Below, one piece after another: positions 1 through 12,000 of a DNA stretch of 64,000 bases. Within the stretch, counting starts at the first letter, position 1. The number at the start of each line of letters is the position of its first letter. The notes beneath the pieces are model-generated. The model saw nothing but the letters and a program-made list of their open reading frames with translations, had not been told where the DNA came from and ran no database searches. This DNA comes from Amblyornis subalaris (Eukaryota; Chordata; Aves; Passeriformes; Ptilonorhynchidae): positions 9,743,480-9,807,479 of the forward strand of contig JACAXG010000012.1 of NCBI GenBank assembly GCA_018881555.1. The letters are read 5' to 3'. The translations under genes were made by a program, and so were the position numbers.

Positions 1-2253
1 ACCAGAAGATGTGAGCACTGCAGTAGTGATGGCTGTAGTGACTAGGGAGTGATGATGCTACATGACTGCTTTCTGCCAGCTAGCAGAACCCCACTAGAAG
101 TGGCTCTGTTCAGCTCCTACAGCTGTTCCACGCTGCAGCAGGATTGCTGGGAGCAGAATTTGGCCTTGTAACTGCAATGAGGCCTCAAGAGTGAGAAACC
201 CTTTCTTTGTAGTGCTACTTTGCAAACCACAACTGCTGTGCTCTCCACTGCTATAGAGGATGTTGTAAACTTTGTGGCCTCTTTACTTGGAGTTTGCCTA
301 GCTGCTGTGAAGACCTAGAATTCTTTAGTGCTGTGGCAATGTGCAGTAGTAACGTGATGTAAAAACACACTGATTATTTATAGGCAGCAAAGTTTTGGTA
401 CAAAAACAGCTTTTGCAATGCATGAGGCCTCCCAAATGTTTATAGCAGTCTCACTGTATTGCTGGTTCAATTACTTTGTAGTTCCCAGTTTGTTTCCTCT
501 GTAAAAGCTCATGTGGTCAAAAGGCTTCATGATCATTCACTGTGCTATGGATTGGGGGTACCTGTAGGCTTTTTGTTCTGTCTGGGAGTGCTCCCAACCA
601 CCAATGTGGAAACAGCCCACAGAGAACCAAAAGAACTGTTGTATTAGGTTTCCTGAAATCTAGGAAGCACCAGCTTCAGATGTCTTCATGATTCCCAAAC
701 CAGACTTTGCAGGATTGCTACTAGACTTGAAATCTGAGACAGATGTCACTGTTAGAAACAGGCCTCTCCTTTCTTTTTGCTTTCTTAGGCAATTGTTTTG
801 GAAGTGTAGGGAGCTGGTGAGTGAGGGGGTCTCGTTTCTGGGAGAGGCACAGGAATAATCAAGGAGGCAAAAGTTTCGTTGTTCTCTGTAGTGCCTCCTC
901 TTTGCCTGAAAGGAGGCAACAACAGAAGTTCAGTGCTGCTTTTCCTCTTGCTGGGGCAATGCCCCTGTGCCTCTCCCAAAGGGTATTCTTTGAGAACACC
1001 GAGAGCCCTGTTGCAGAGCATTGGAAAAGCAGGGGTGGTCTGGCCTTGCTCCATCTGGCAGGTGTGTGCTCCTGTGTCCACACAGACTTGCAACAGTCCT
1101 ATCAGGAATCAGAGCAGCACTATGGAAATAGAGGATTGCTGAGCCAGTGGGTTGATGTAAGATTAGGAGTTGAAATCCCATCTAATAAATGGGAGGACAG
1201 AGATCTCAGGAAGAAAGAAGGGTCTGTATANATCTCCCTGTCAGGGTGTCACTGACTGACATCCATAAAAATTGGTTACAGCCACAATGTGCCAAGTTTT
1301 CTCCCTTTGCCTCACATGAGGGATGGGGAGGGAACTGCACCCACTCACTTTGGGGGGAGCTTTATGGCGGGCATCTTTCCTCCAGTCAGGAACAAAATCT
1401 GCAGAATTTTGGTGACTGTCATTTACTTAGCTTTGGGTGTTGAAGGAAAGACATTTTGGTGCAAGTCCTTGCTCTGCTCTAGTTCTGTGCTTGAAATCTT
1501 AAAGCACTGCTGTGTGTGTGGCATTTTTGATGAACTGGTACATGTAAAGCTAGATGAGGAAATGTATAGCTAATATTTTGGATTTTAGTTGCTGGATATG
1601 TCAGGTTTGAAGCTATAGGGATTGAAGTTTATGCTTGATTTGATGCACAGAAGTAAGCCAATTGAATTCAAAGTTCAGCATCTGTGCAAGGCTTCAAGAC
1701 TGGGGACCTGATTTGTAAAGAGGATGATGTTTTCCTGTTGCATTGCTGAGACTTAGAGAACACTTTGTTTTTGTTGTGTTGCCTTATTTCAGTCTGAAAG
1801 AGAAACAGCTGCCAGAGAAGTATTAGGATGTGACCTGTTTCAAGAACCTCTCAAACAATTTATGTTTATAAGTGAAGTGAGAACTGAAAACCACCTTATC
1901 TTCTAGTATAAATATTTGGAAATGTTGTTAATACGTAAGAGTAGTGGGATAATTATTAAATGTTTTGGTATTTAGTGTCACATTATGATGAAAATCACTT
2001 GATAACAAATTAAAGCACTTTTATTGTAATTGCTATGGTTCTGGAGGATACACATGGTTATGCAGCATTAATTTTAAAGACTTACATGAATTTTTAAGCT
2101 TAGCAGATACAAACCGTTGGAGAATAGCCAGTATTCTTGAATGTGCTATACACACTCTAAGGAGTCTTTAACTAAATCTTTTGGACCTTGGTTGGAAGCA
2201 ATTAACATTTCTTCTAAACTTTCAATAATTCATACTTTTTTCTTTTTTTCCAG
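1..2253. other. noncoding DNA, no gene recognised
   Basis: Both strands were read for coding segments, RNA genes and repeats, and nothing was recognised. Open frames are short (up to 144 codons), overlap each other on both strands around 0.8-1.3 kb and match no family I know. A single N sits at 1231. The last 400 bases are AT-rich and lead into the pyrimidine tract of the candidate micro-exon that follows. Confidence 0.6.
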
Positions 2254-2276
2254 TTACAGCTGCAGATTTGTTTAAA
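2254..2276 (+). other. candidate 23-nt micro-exon
   Basis: A long pyrimidine tract (2237-2250) ends in CAG at 2251-2253, and a good donor GTAAGC begins at 2277. The enclosed 23 nt are open in two of three frames. In the frame whose first codon is completed by an upstream base, they read Thr-Ala-Ala-Asp-Leu-Phe-Lys. A length of 23 is not a multiple of three, so inclusion would shift the frame unless the exon is constitutive. No host gene is recognised. The splice signals are seen directly; that this is an exon is inference, and chance acceptor-donor pairs occur at this scale. Confidence 0.22.
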
Positions 2277-5200
2277 GTAAGCTCAAATGTTCTGTAGGTG
2301 CACATGGAGGGGGGGACATATGAAAATGATATACGTGCTCCAGAAGGCTGTAACATCTGATAGTTAACAATCTACATGAATAACCAAGCAATTACAGATT
2401 GGACTGACTACTAGGAGCACAATTGCCAGTGAAGCCAGTGAAAGTCTGGTTCTAGGAAAACCCTCTTTCGTGTTATTGCATCTATCCATTAAGAGCAGCA
2501 ATTGGTCCCACGGAAGAAGGGCATCTTTAGGTAGCTGGCATATCTCTGAGGAACTTTTTTTTTTTTTTGAGGGGTAGTGGGGCGGGGTGAGGAAGTTAGT
2601 TGGTGATTCTCCAGATAAATTGGCTTGCGTCTGCTACATTCACAGGTTGTCCCCTAGGACTTCAGTGACCTATTTCCCAGGCATGGCTTAAGTCAGTCTT
2701 ATACACAATGACTTTTATTGACTAGTTTAGTCTCTAATGACTCTAAGACCTCAAACTGTTCAATTGAAATGCTCATGATGAGGCAGGAATGGACAAGAGA
2801 GGGTCTGTATTATTTTAGAATGATTGTTGGGCTCTAGCCCTGCACAGACTGGGGTTGTATGTTGATAGCCCCGGGCTTGTGCCTGTGGAGAACTGATGCA
2901 TCAGGCTTAGCTCACAGGTGAGGATCAATTGTGCTGTGGCAGTCACCCATCTCCCAGACACCTTTAATTTGAGCCCTAGGCCGCTTTCTCTGTTGCCTAA
3001 GGAAAAGGAATAGAGCATGGAGACTCAGAAACTGGGAAGAGCACTTTTAAGATCTTGCCTATATTGGGCCCAGCCCTTAGCACATTTATATTCATGTTTG
3101 TTCTGTGGTAGGGAGCACTAAAACAATCTGTGCTCCTCAGGCCAGCTGTTTTTACCCTTCCTGTGGCCACGGAAAGCCTTTAAACACAGTTTGTGAACTA
3201 GCTTTTGCACCCATGACACAGGGTGACTGGCCAAGGGAGAGATGACTGGAGACTGCAAGAACTAATCAGGTGGTGCTGGCTCAGGTGGAGTGGCAGTGGG
3301 TGGGGATGACCTGAAGAGAAATCACGCAGTGAATGTTTGTCAGGGACTCTGCACCGAGGTGTCTAGAGCAGGGAAGTGCTCTGGGGGATGTGATGGCCAG
3401 GACAAGGGCTCCTGGGGGAGATGATAGCAGGCTACTCAGAGTGTTGAGGGTATGTTGTAAGTAAAAAGCGCAGCAAGTCAAAAGATGCTCTGGGAATCTT
3501 CAGTTTGTGGAGGAAACTCAGAAAAGAGGCAAAAGAGCAGGAGGAAAATTCTTTGGGAATTGTTGTCTAGGTTTAGCTTTGGTATTAAACCAAAGTTTCC
3601 TGTTTCCTCAGAGAGGTACCCTGAGGCAAGGCCCTAAAATTGACTTGGGCATGTTCCAGGCGCTCTATGGTGCGGCAAGTACATATCACACTANTCCCCT
3701 TCAGAAAACTTGCTGTTAAAGCCAAAAGTTTATTATATTTCTTTATTCCCTGACAGTCAAAGTTTGTATTTCAGGAACAAACTCTCAGGGTTATAATCAA
3801 ACAGCAACATTAATCTACTCTGTTAGATATGGGTACTTGATCATACTAAGTAATTCTTTGTGGTCTGTTTTAAGGGAAACATGTGGCCCGGTGTTCGGTG
3901 GGTAGAACTGCTTTCTCTTACACTAGCTGAACATCTCATGTAGCTTCTCATCTTCTTTGCTTTTTTAAAGCAAACCCCCAATTTGTGATCTCATGTCCAA
4001 ATTTTGATTAAGAATGATTTGTTACAAGATTATCAGAAATCATGTTTCAGTAAATAAGTGTTGCACACACTGACTTCTGCAGTTTTGTTAGTTCATTGCG
4101 GAAATACAGCTGAAAGATGGTGACAAATGCATCTGCAGATGCTTTGCTGTTGTTCCTGAGTTGTCTAGTGCTGGTTAACATGGGACGAGCAAAAGAGCAG
4201 AATCATTGTCCATTTCTGTTCTGATATGTAGCTTAGTTGTGCAGTCATGTACTTAAACTATGTTCAGTTTTGTCTTCTTTAAAGAGGCTTTAATAATGCA
4301 AGGCACCTTAAGAAAATATATAATTGTGTGCAATTTTCTGCTTAAGAGTACANGGCACTTCCCATTTGAACTACTGCTACCTTCTGAAAGCAGGAGCGGA
4401 GAACATGTATTCTTTGACTTTGAAAGTGTTTTTCTTCTCTGTGCAGAGTGACAGAATGCATAAAGCTGGTCTTTGGGATGTGCGTATGCAAAGTGAGATT
4501 GTGACGAAGCCCATTTTGAAGTCAATTTATTACAGCTCTTCTGTATATGGCTATTATCTCCTGTTGTAGAACAGTCTCTTCAGCTTCCTCAGTAGCTGTT
4601 TCTCCGCAAACAGATCCTCCCCTTGTTTTCCTTTGGTTCTACCAGTGTGAATCTGGGCTTTTGCTTTTACTTGGTTTGTTCCAAAAGGCTCTTTTATATG
4701 ATGATCTCATATAATCGAGGAGGTGCAAAAAGTACTGAATCAATCTGGTTTTACCTTTAAATTCTATCAGTGTTCAATCTTTCTTTTGGAGGCACCACAA
4801 GGTCAAAACCCTGAGCAGTGTGATGCAGATCATAGAGACAGTTTCACCTCGTCTTATGTGCAGCCTACCATGCTGGTTCTGAATTTTGCTTGCTCCTGCA
4901 GTTCCCAACTGTCCGTGAAAATAAGTACATTTGATGCTCTGAAAGCTGCAAAGGCCTTCTGCATCTTCTAGGCAGGCTGTAGACCATTCTCCTGAAGGTC
5001 CAAACTGGGCTTCTATCACCTTGACTTTTTCTATGGATGCTGGGTTATTGCCAGGCATTGTACAAGACCTGCAATTTAACCCAGGAAGTCAGGCTACTAG
5101 AGGAAGAACAGCCTGTCTATTAAGTGGTATATTTTTTGCTGTGGCCTTGTGTTGTGTTCAAGGCAGTGATTCTAATCTTCAGGAAATCAAATGGCCCAGG

Positions 5201-5465
5201 CATCTAATCTGTAAGATTTTCCCTCTCTTCCCTTATGCTCTAAACCACAGTGAAGCACCATCTGTTCCAACTCTGGGTCTCATGAAGGAGAAGTGTACCA
5301 TGTCCAGAAGATTCCTATGCAAGGGTACACAGCCTGGGGCAGAGGTTTTAAAGAGACAACATTCTTCAATACTCCAACATAGTGCCACTTCAAATATGCC
5401 TGTAGTGCAGATACAGAGTGGGAGAGGATGTATTCAAAGACACTTATTTGTCAAAGCAGACATTT
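2277..5465. other. noncoding DNA, no gene recognised
   Basis: I see no gene, RNA gene or clear mobile element. It holds a T14 run at 2555-2568 followed by a G-rich stretch, and Ns at 3694 and 4353. Open frames here are short and unrecognisable. Confidence 0.6.
2555..2568. repeat. (T)14 homopolymer
   Basis: Fourteen consecutive T followed by a G-rich stretch (gaggggtagtggggcgggg). No retroposed body is recognisable beside it, so I cannot say whether it is the reversed tail of a retrocopy. Confidence 0.9.
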
Positions 5466-5560
5466 TGACTTTCAAATGTAATTATTTTCCTTTCTGTAAA
5501 ATGGGAATGATGATGGGTTTTGATCTTTCATTACCCTCTAGGTCAGATCTAATCTTAGAA
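5466..5560 (-). mobile_element. possible MIR-like SINE relic
   Basis: The stretch tttccttTCTGTAAAATGGG followed by aatgatgatggg closely resembles the reverse complement of the well-known MIR segment around CCCATTTTACAGATGAGGAAA and the adjoining ATTAT-rich part. Only about 30 bases are convincing; the flanks are too diverged to place. Recognition is from memory of the consensus, not a search. It could be coincidence, since the core match is short. It lies inside a 182-codon open frame (5021-5569) that I do not consider a gene. Confidence 0.3.
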
Positions 5561-8500
5561 AAAGATTGAGGACAATGGTGGTTGGGTTTTTTTCCCAGCA
5601 CACACAGTTTAGGAGACCACAGAATGAGACTCCAGGGGTAAGGGCAGGGCTTTGAGATGGCTACTTTTTCTGGGGGCTGGTATGCACAACTTTCAAGCTT
5701 CTTTGCTCAAGGGTGCCAGTTGCAAATCAAACTGTGTCTCCTGCCTGGCCTCAGCCTCACATGCTTCCCCAAATGGAGACAACTCTTATGTTATTGGGTG
5801 GCTGCATCCAATTTATGTGACTTTCTGATGAGGAGGAGAAACTGCAGTGACTCTGGTCACTCAGACATTTTTGGAGTTTTTTTATACTGCTTTCTCCTCA
5901 AGTCTAGATTTTCTTAGCTAATTTACCACATCAAGGTGCAAAGCTTCTGCCTTGCAATTTTTCAGTTTTAAAGACCACTAAAAACATTCCAGTTAACAAA
6001 TGTTAAGTTTCCAGTAAAAACTTGTGGCAACTCTTTTGGTGAAAAACCACAAACCCATTTGGCCTGGCCAGTTGCTTTCATCTCTTTAGTTCAGCTGAGT
6101 AAATTGTTCCTATGGTTCACTCCCTCCCCCTGCTTTATTTACTAACACAGGAGTAAGACCCAAGATAGAGGGGTTAAAGAACAGAAAGAAACCAGTTTTT
6201 TTTTTTTTTAATTTATTTATTTTCCTCTTCTTTTGAGGACATGACCCTTTCACATAAATGGTTTTTTTGCTTTCCCAAATTCTAGTCCCATTGTGGAATG
6301 TATGGAGACAGCAAATAAATGATACTTTAAAATTACATAATTACATTTTCAGTAAATATGGAATTATCCTATAACTGTTGTGATAAAAAGACTACCCACT
6401 CCCAGGAGAAAACGGAAACCAACAGTGGCTCAAATACTGACAAAAACCAATAGTAAACAGTGTGAGCAATTAATGCTTTTGGTATCTGCTGGGACAGTAA
6501 AACCTGGTATTGGCTACATGGAGACTGTCTAGTTCCTTTTGCATCTTGACATTGCAAATTCTTGCAGCAATTTAAGTTTTTTCCATCAAAGGTGACCATA
6601 CAGGCTTATCTACCAAAAGACAGAGGAGGGCCAGACTGGATTCAGATCTGTGTTAATTGCTTTTGAGTAGAAGGTAATAAGCATGGGGAAAAGGTGTTTC
6701 TGGGGATGGCTGGGAGGGAGAAATGGTCAAGTTACTACCTTACAATTTCTCTGGGTGTACAGACACTTGAAACTCCTAAGATGGGGTGGAACAGAGAATG
6801 CTGGAAAATATTTGGTCTCATTCAAGTCTCTTGTGAATGGTGATGGCAGGTGAGCAGCAGGACAAGGAGCAGAGAAGTCACCCTGGCTGCCTGTACCTTG
6901 AAGGGAATGTGACTTGTGCTTTCATAGCAAAACTTATCGCCAGAAGCACTCCTTCCTTTGGTCTTCTGTGAAGTTATGCTATCCCTTAGCTATGCCTGAG
7001 ACAAGAAGGGGCAGGCTTTTGTTATGGGTGAATTGTCTGTTGTCCGTGGACCTCCAGCTGATGGTCTGTCTCTAACTGTAAGGCTTCTGTACAATAAAAT
7101 CTGCTCCCTGGACAACCACTGGGGACAGGGACTGGGTCACACTTGGGCTGTCCATCGGGATTGTGCCATGCCCATTTACTTACAGCAACAAAACTAAAAG
7201 GGACAGTTTTCATGGATATATGAACAAGGAGGAAAATGCTAGTCTTGTGTATCCTGTTGAATTAGAGGGAATATTGGCTAGTTAAAAAAAGCCCAAATGT
7301 AGAGTATTTATGTAGAACAAAAAGATCTGTGTACAGTAATGTCAAAGCAGCAAGAATGCAATTTTAATATAAACTATTGCCAGTATGATGTGAAATTAAT
7401 TTTTTTTGTTGTTGTATTAGGTGCCAAAGAATCCAAGGTCTCAGCCAGAGAACAGCCCGTTTGGTTTATATTTTTTTCTTTTACAAAATTTGAAAAGAAA
7501 ATGTTCTGTTGGCGTTAGAATAGCAAAGGAAAAGATTAATAAGTGATTTACGATGCTCTATAGGCTGATCCTCAGCATTTCTCGCTTATGTGGACCAACA
7601 TGTTTGCTCTTAAATTTCCAAATAATTATAATCATATTATAGAGTTACATTCCTTATCCTTCAGAAACAATAGTGTGCTATCAAGGGGAATGCATGTGTC
7701 TATACACTGCTGTTAGTATCAGAGCACTATAACTTAACATGCTATGGGTTTACACTATTAGCAGTGCTGAAAGACACGGATGTAACTATTAGCACTGTAA
7801 AGGCAGAGATTCAAGGCCCAGCACCTAGGACTGGCAGTCCCCCAGGAGATGAGGTGCTTGGTTAATGTGGAACAAAAACTTGTGTTAAATGAAAAATGAA
7901 GAGCCTAAGGAGCTTTGAATGTGGTGCTATGCACAGGTGAGGAGGATGGGAGACTGTGAATAAATCAGCAACCCTTTTACATGAAGCAAGAACTTTTCTC
8001 AGCCTCTCCTTTATGTTCTCCCTCAGCTCTCTCTTCCTTTGGTTCTGGCTCGAAAGGAGAACCAGTGTTTTCTCTTTCCCAAGCCCACTGAAAACAATGC
8101 AGTGCATTAGTAGTCCTGGGATGAGGTGATGGTGCAAGCAGAAGTTTCCTCTGGGCTGAGGTGCTGAAGACATTTTGCTGGCAAAACCAGATGACACTAA
8201 GAGGAGTGAGCCTCTTCAGAGAAGAGTCCTAGCGGACTTGCGTGCATCTTAAATGTGTGCCTGGTAATGAATGTGCTGCAGAGGAGACTTGAACATCTGG
8301 TCACTTCATTCTAGTATTTCTTAATTTATAAGGATATGAAAATTTGAACATGATATTCGAGATAAAGTTACCAACTTGATAAGACTGTCGTTCCCCATGA
8401 GTGAGCATTGTTCTTGTGAATATGGGATGGAACTATTACTGTATCAGCTGTGCCTGTAGCTCATTAACAATGTACATTTCTGAGCTGAAAGTCTACTTCA

Positions 8501-11500
8501 TTTACGACTTTAAACTTGGTGTATGAGTGTCCCAATCTCTCTACTGCTGCCTCCCATAAAATTGCAGATTTTTTTTTTTGCTATGTATCCAGGAAAGACT
8601 GTTCTCCAAAAATATTCTGTGTGTGCAGTTTGATGAGCAGCTGACTTCTTGTTTTAAGAGTCAAAACCTTTGGCAGATGAACTGTTGCATGTCTGGTATG
8701 TGAATGTGCTTTCAGGAGTGCTATTTTTCTGAGAGAGAAGAGTTGGAAAAGAGGCAGGCTATCTCTGGGATGGTCAGTACCAATTTGCAGCTCAGATGGG
8801 AAAACCTCTCCAAGTCATGACAGAACCTAAAACCAAATTTTGCTGATGTCAGAATAAATGCCTTGGTTTAAAGACTTTATTTTTTTTCTTTTTCCATGGG
8901 AAGAGAATGACTCCGTTAATGAGCATTAGCAGTACTAACTCCTGGTGGCCCTGACCAAGGAAACAACATCCATCCAATGTCTACTTTTATTTTGTTCCTG
9001 TCTTTAAAAGCAGACCAAATATCTGGCACTCCTGCTTTTGTTTAAAACTCTGCCTCCCTGCCCATCTGTCAGCTGAAACGTAGGCTATAGCTTCTATAAG
9101 GTGAAGTTTTTGTGGACAAAGGCATCTGTCTGTGGGATGCTGGCAGATGCCCTAAGGAGATGCTGTGTTTTCACACAGCTGAGGGTGCTTGAGGTACTTG
9201 CCCTGCTGCAAACTAGAGGCCTCAAGGCAGAGCTGAAATGACTCACTGATCAGTCTCTGTCCTCTCTGTGCTGGTGGCCAGTTAGAGGGATGGCAGCAAG
9301 GCCTGGGGCAAGACCTTTGGTTTCCTATTCCTCCTTGTTCTGTTTCTTCCAGAAGGCATGATCCCAAGGTGTCGTGTTACATGTATAAGACGTGAGGCCA
9401 AAGTGAGACAGATGCTTGCTGTTGGAGGAAGCCCTTTAAGGCAAAGGGTGCATGGCACGTGGGTTTGGCTCAAAATAATCTCTCTTGGTGGCTCTGGGCC
9501 AGCTTCCCATTGTGGCCCTGGCCAGCTCTCCAGCACGGCAATCCCCCCTTGGCAACCGGCAGCAGGGCCAAAGGGAGCACTCTATGCTGGTATCCCTGGT
9601 ACTGCAAGGTGAACTCATGAGCGCTTTGAAGGGAGGAGAACTAAAATGCACAAAGGATGAAAAAGTTAACCATATGATTCTGTGGGGGCAGCAAGCCTGA
9701 ACTGACTCCTTAAGTTGCTGCTTTCAGGTTGTACTTTTTCCTGCGAAGCATGGAGAAAAAGAGCTAAGGTTTACAGTGACAGTTTGGAGTCAGGATGGGT
9801 AACATCACCACCCTGGAACACACAGCCAAGCTTTTGGCCCATATTTCTGCAATTTTTATTCCTAACAGCGCAGTGATTGGGATTGTGGTGGGTTTTTTTC
9901 ATTTTTCCCCTTTCTTTTCTTTTTCCTGGAGATTAAATTGTTGTTCATTAATGCTTACCAAGACTGAATGTTCTTGGAGAAAAGTCTTTTGCTAATTATC
10001 ATATTATATAATCATGCTTTTTCTTTTTCGTTCTTCTTTAAGTTGCCACTTAGTGCCAATGCTTGCTTGAGTGCTGTGTGGCATGGGGAGGAGCCTTTTG
10101 GAACAGTGAATTTGGTCTGAAGAACATTTTCAGGGCAGAAAAGCATGTTCTTTCTCCATCCTCGCCCCATAATAAAATTACAGCAAACTAGAAAAGAGAA
10201 TTTTGTTAATCAGAATAGTCAATTGGGGAATCATTAGCTCTGATTTTAAACACTATTTGTAATTTGCTTTAGGGTCTGTAGCCTAATTCTTTCCTTTGAG
10301 TTAATTAAAATATGTTTGAATGTGACAGACGTTTCCAAATCTTCCCGCAATCCAGGAGGAAGGGTAGGTTTTTTGTCATCTTCCATCAAGTATAGAGGCT
10401 CTGAGCACAGAAGAATTTCACTACAATGCTGCAAGGTTGTTTACCTTAGCTCCTTCACAAAAGATAATCCAACAAATTACATTAATTATAAACCAATATG
10501 TTCTGTTCAATTCCCACATGAGCCAAACCTGGGTATGAGCATCTGCTCTTATTTTCTGAGCTGGGTTTTGAGGACAAGGCTCACAACAATGCTCAATCCA
10601 TAATTAACAGAAAAATTAAAGATGCAACATCCCTTGCATCCTGCTTTTTGAAGCAGCATGTTTAAAAATATACATGCACTGTCCTGGCAGTTTTTATTCA
10701 ACATAAAAAAACACAATACTCTATTGTTACCCTGGTGTGTTTTTGTTTGTTTAAAATATTTACATTTATGTTAGGCTTAAAATAAACATGTAAATACTTT
10801 CCATAAGAAAAAAAAGATTCATAATTCCCTCTTGTGCTACATTTTTTCTTTTCAATTGTTTCTCTCCCTCCCCCCAAAGATGACCTCTTTTCATAAAATG
10901 TGGTTTATTCTGCATTAAGCATATTGTTTTCTTTATGAAAAAAGGACTGGTTGGGCTTCTTCTTATTTTATTTTTTTAAGTGGCATATTTTTTCAGTTTC
11001 ATTTCATAACAGGAAACAAAAGAGAACGTGATTGTTTGACCTGGTTACCAAAGAAATATTTGGCTAATAAAAATCCCATTAGCATGATGCCAAGTTCTGC
11101 TAGTTGTTTATGGTAAGCATGCCTATACAGTTATACACCATTTGCATGTTGAAGGAGTGCAGGAAAGAGCGCTTTTGCGGTTTAGGCACTAGACTGGCAC
11201 TTGAGATAAGAGATCAGTTCCCAGCTGCGCAGCAGACTGACTTTGAGCAGGCAGCAAATTTCCATGGCTTACTTTTGCAGAAGGGATTAATAACACAATT
11301 TTTTTCCCCATCTTCCATCTTGTTTCTGTAGAAACTGAACTCTGGAGGCTGCTTGCCCCAGCGTGCAGCACTTGGCCTGTTGTGGGCCCCTGCCTTGTCC
11401 AAGAGGGATTGGCTGCGTGGCCTTTACCTCGCAGGAGCAGGACTAAATTCATAACTCCACAGGATTTATTAATTGGTGCTTAATAGAGCTCATGCAGCAC

Positions 11501-12000
11501 AAATGATGGTGGTCTTTCCTTTGTGCCTGCGTTTCCTTGGGTTTGCCCATGGCCATGCTTGATAGTGCTGACAACTGCACGGCCTCTACTGCTGTGGAGC
11601 ATCCTCTCAGCCTGCCCTGGCTGTGGTCTGGCCCACCCTGCCCAGAGGTGTCCTCCTTGCTGGGGACCCTGTGCTGTGCTGGAGGTGAGAGCGCGGTCGC
11701 TGTCCTGGTGCAGTCGTGCTCCTCCTACGGCCGTGCTGGGTGGCAGCCTCTGCAGGCTTGCTCAGCTTCCTGCATCTCATGCAAGCCTTGTTTTAATGAT
11801 TAAGTAATTGACAAGAAAACAATAGATTTTTATTAGCTACAGGGGGAAAAAATAACACGGAAAAGTTTAACATGTTGGGAAACATTTCTTCTGGAAAGAG
11901 AAAAAGAGAGAGAGAGGGACCATTTCTTTGAAAGCCAAGACATGTAGTCCCTGGAAGTTCACTGATGTTTCTTCTCTTGCCTGAGCTTATTTATTCCCCT
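5561..12000. other. noncoding DNA, no gene recognised
   Basis: This is a long stretch of unique-looking sequence with no gene, RNA gene or clear mobile element. It includes a T14 run at 6196-6209. The parts at about 7.4-7.8 kb and 10.2-11.1 kb are AT-rich without obvious repeats and look like ordinary conserved-type noncoding DNA, but conservation cannot be judged from one sequence. Open frames near 9.3-9.7 kb overlap on both strands and are unrecognisable. Confidence 0.6.
6196..6209. repeat. (T)14 homopolymer
   Basis: Fourteen T followed by an AT-rich stretch (aatttatttatttt). It is simple sequence with no retrocopy recognisable next to it. Confidence 0.9.

Noticed and set aside
5021..5569. 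182-codon plus-strand open frame
   Set aside because: No domain or family resemblance, and it runs through the MIR-like stretch. A frame of this length is plausible by chance in 64 kb.
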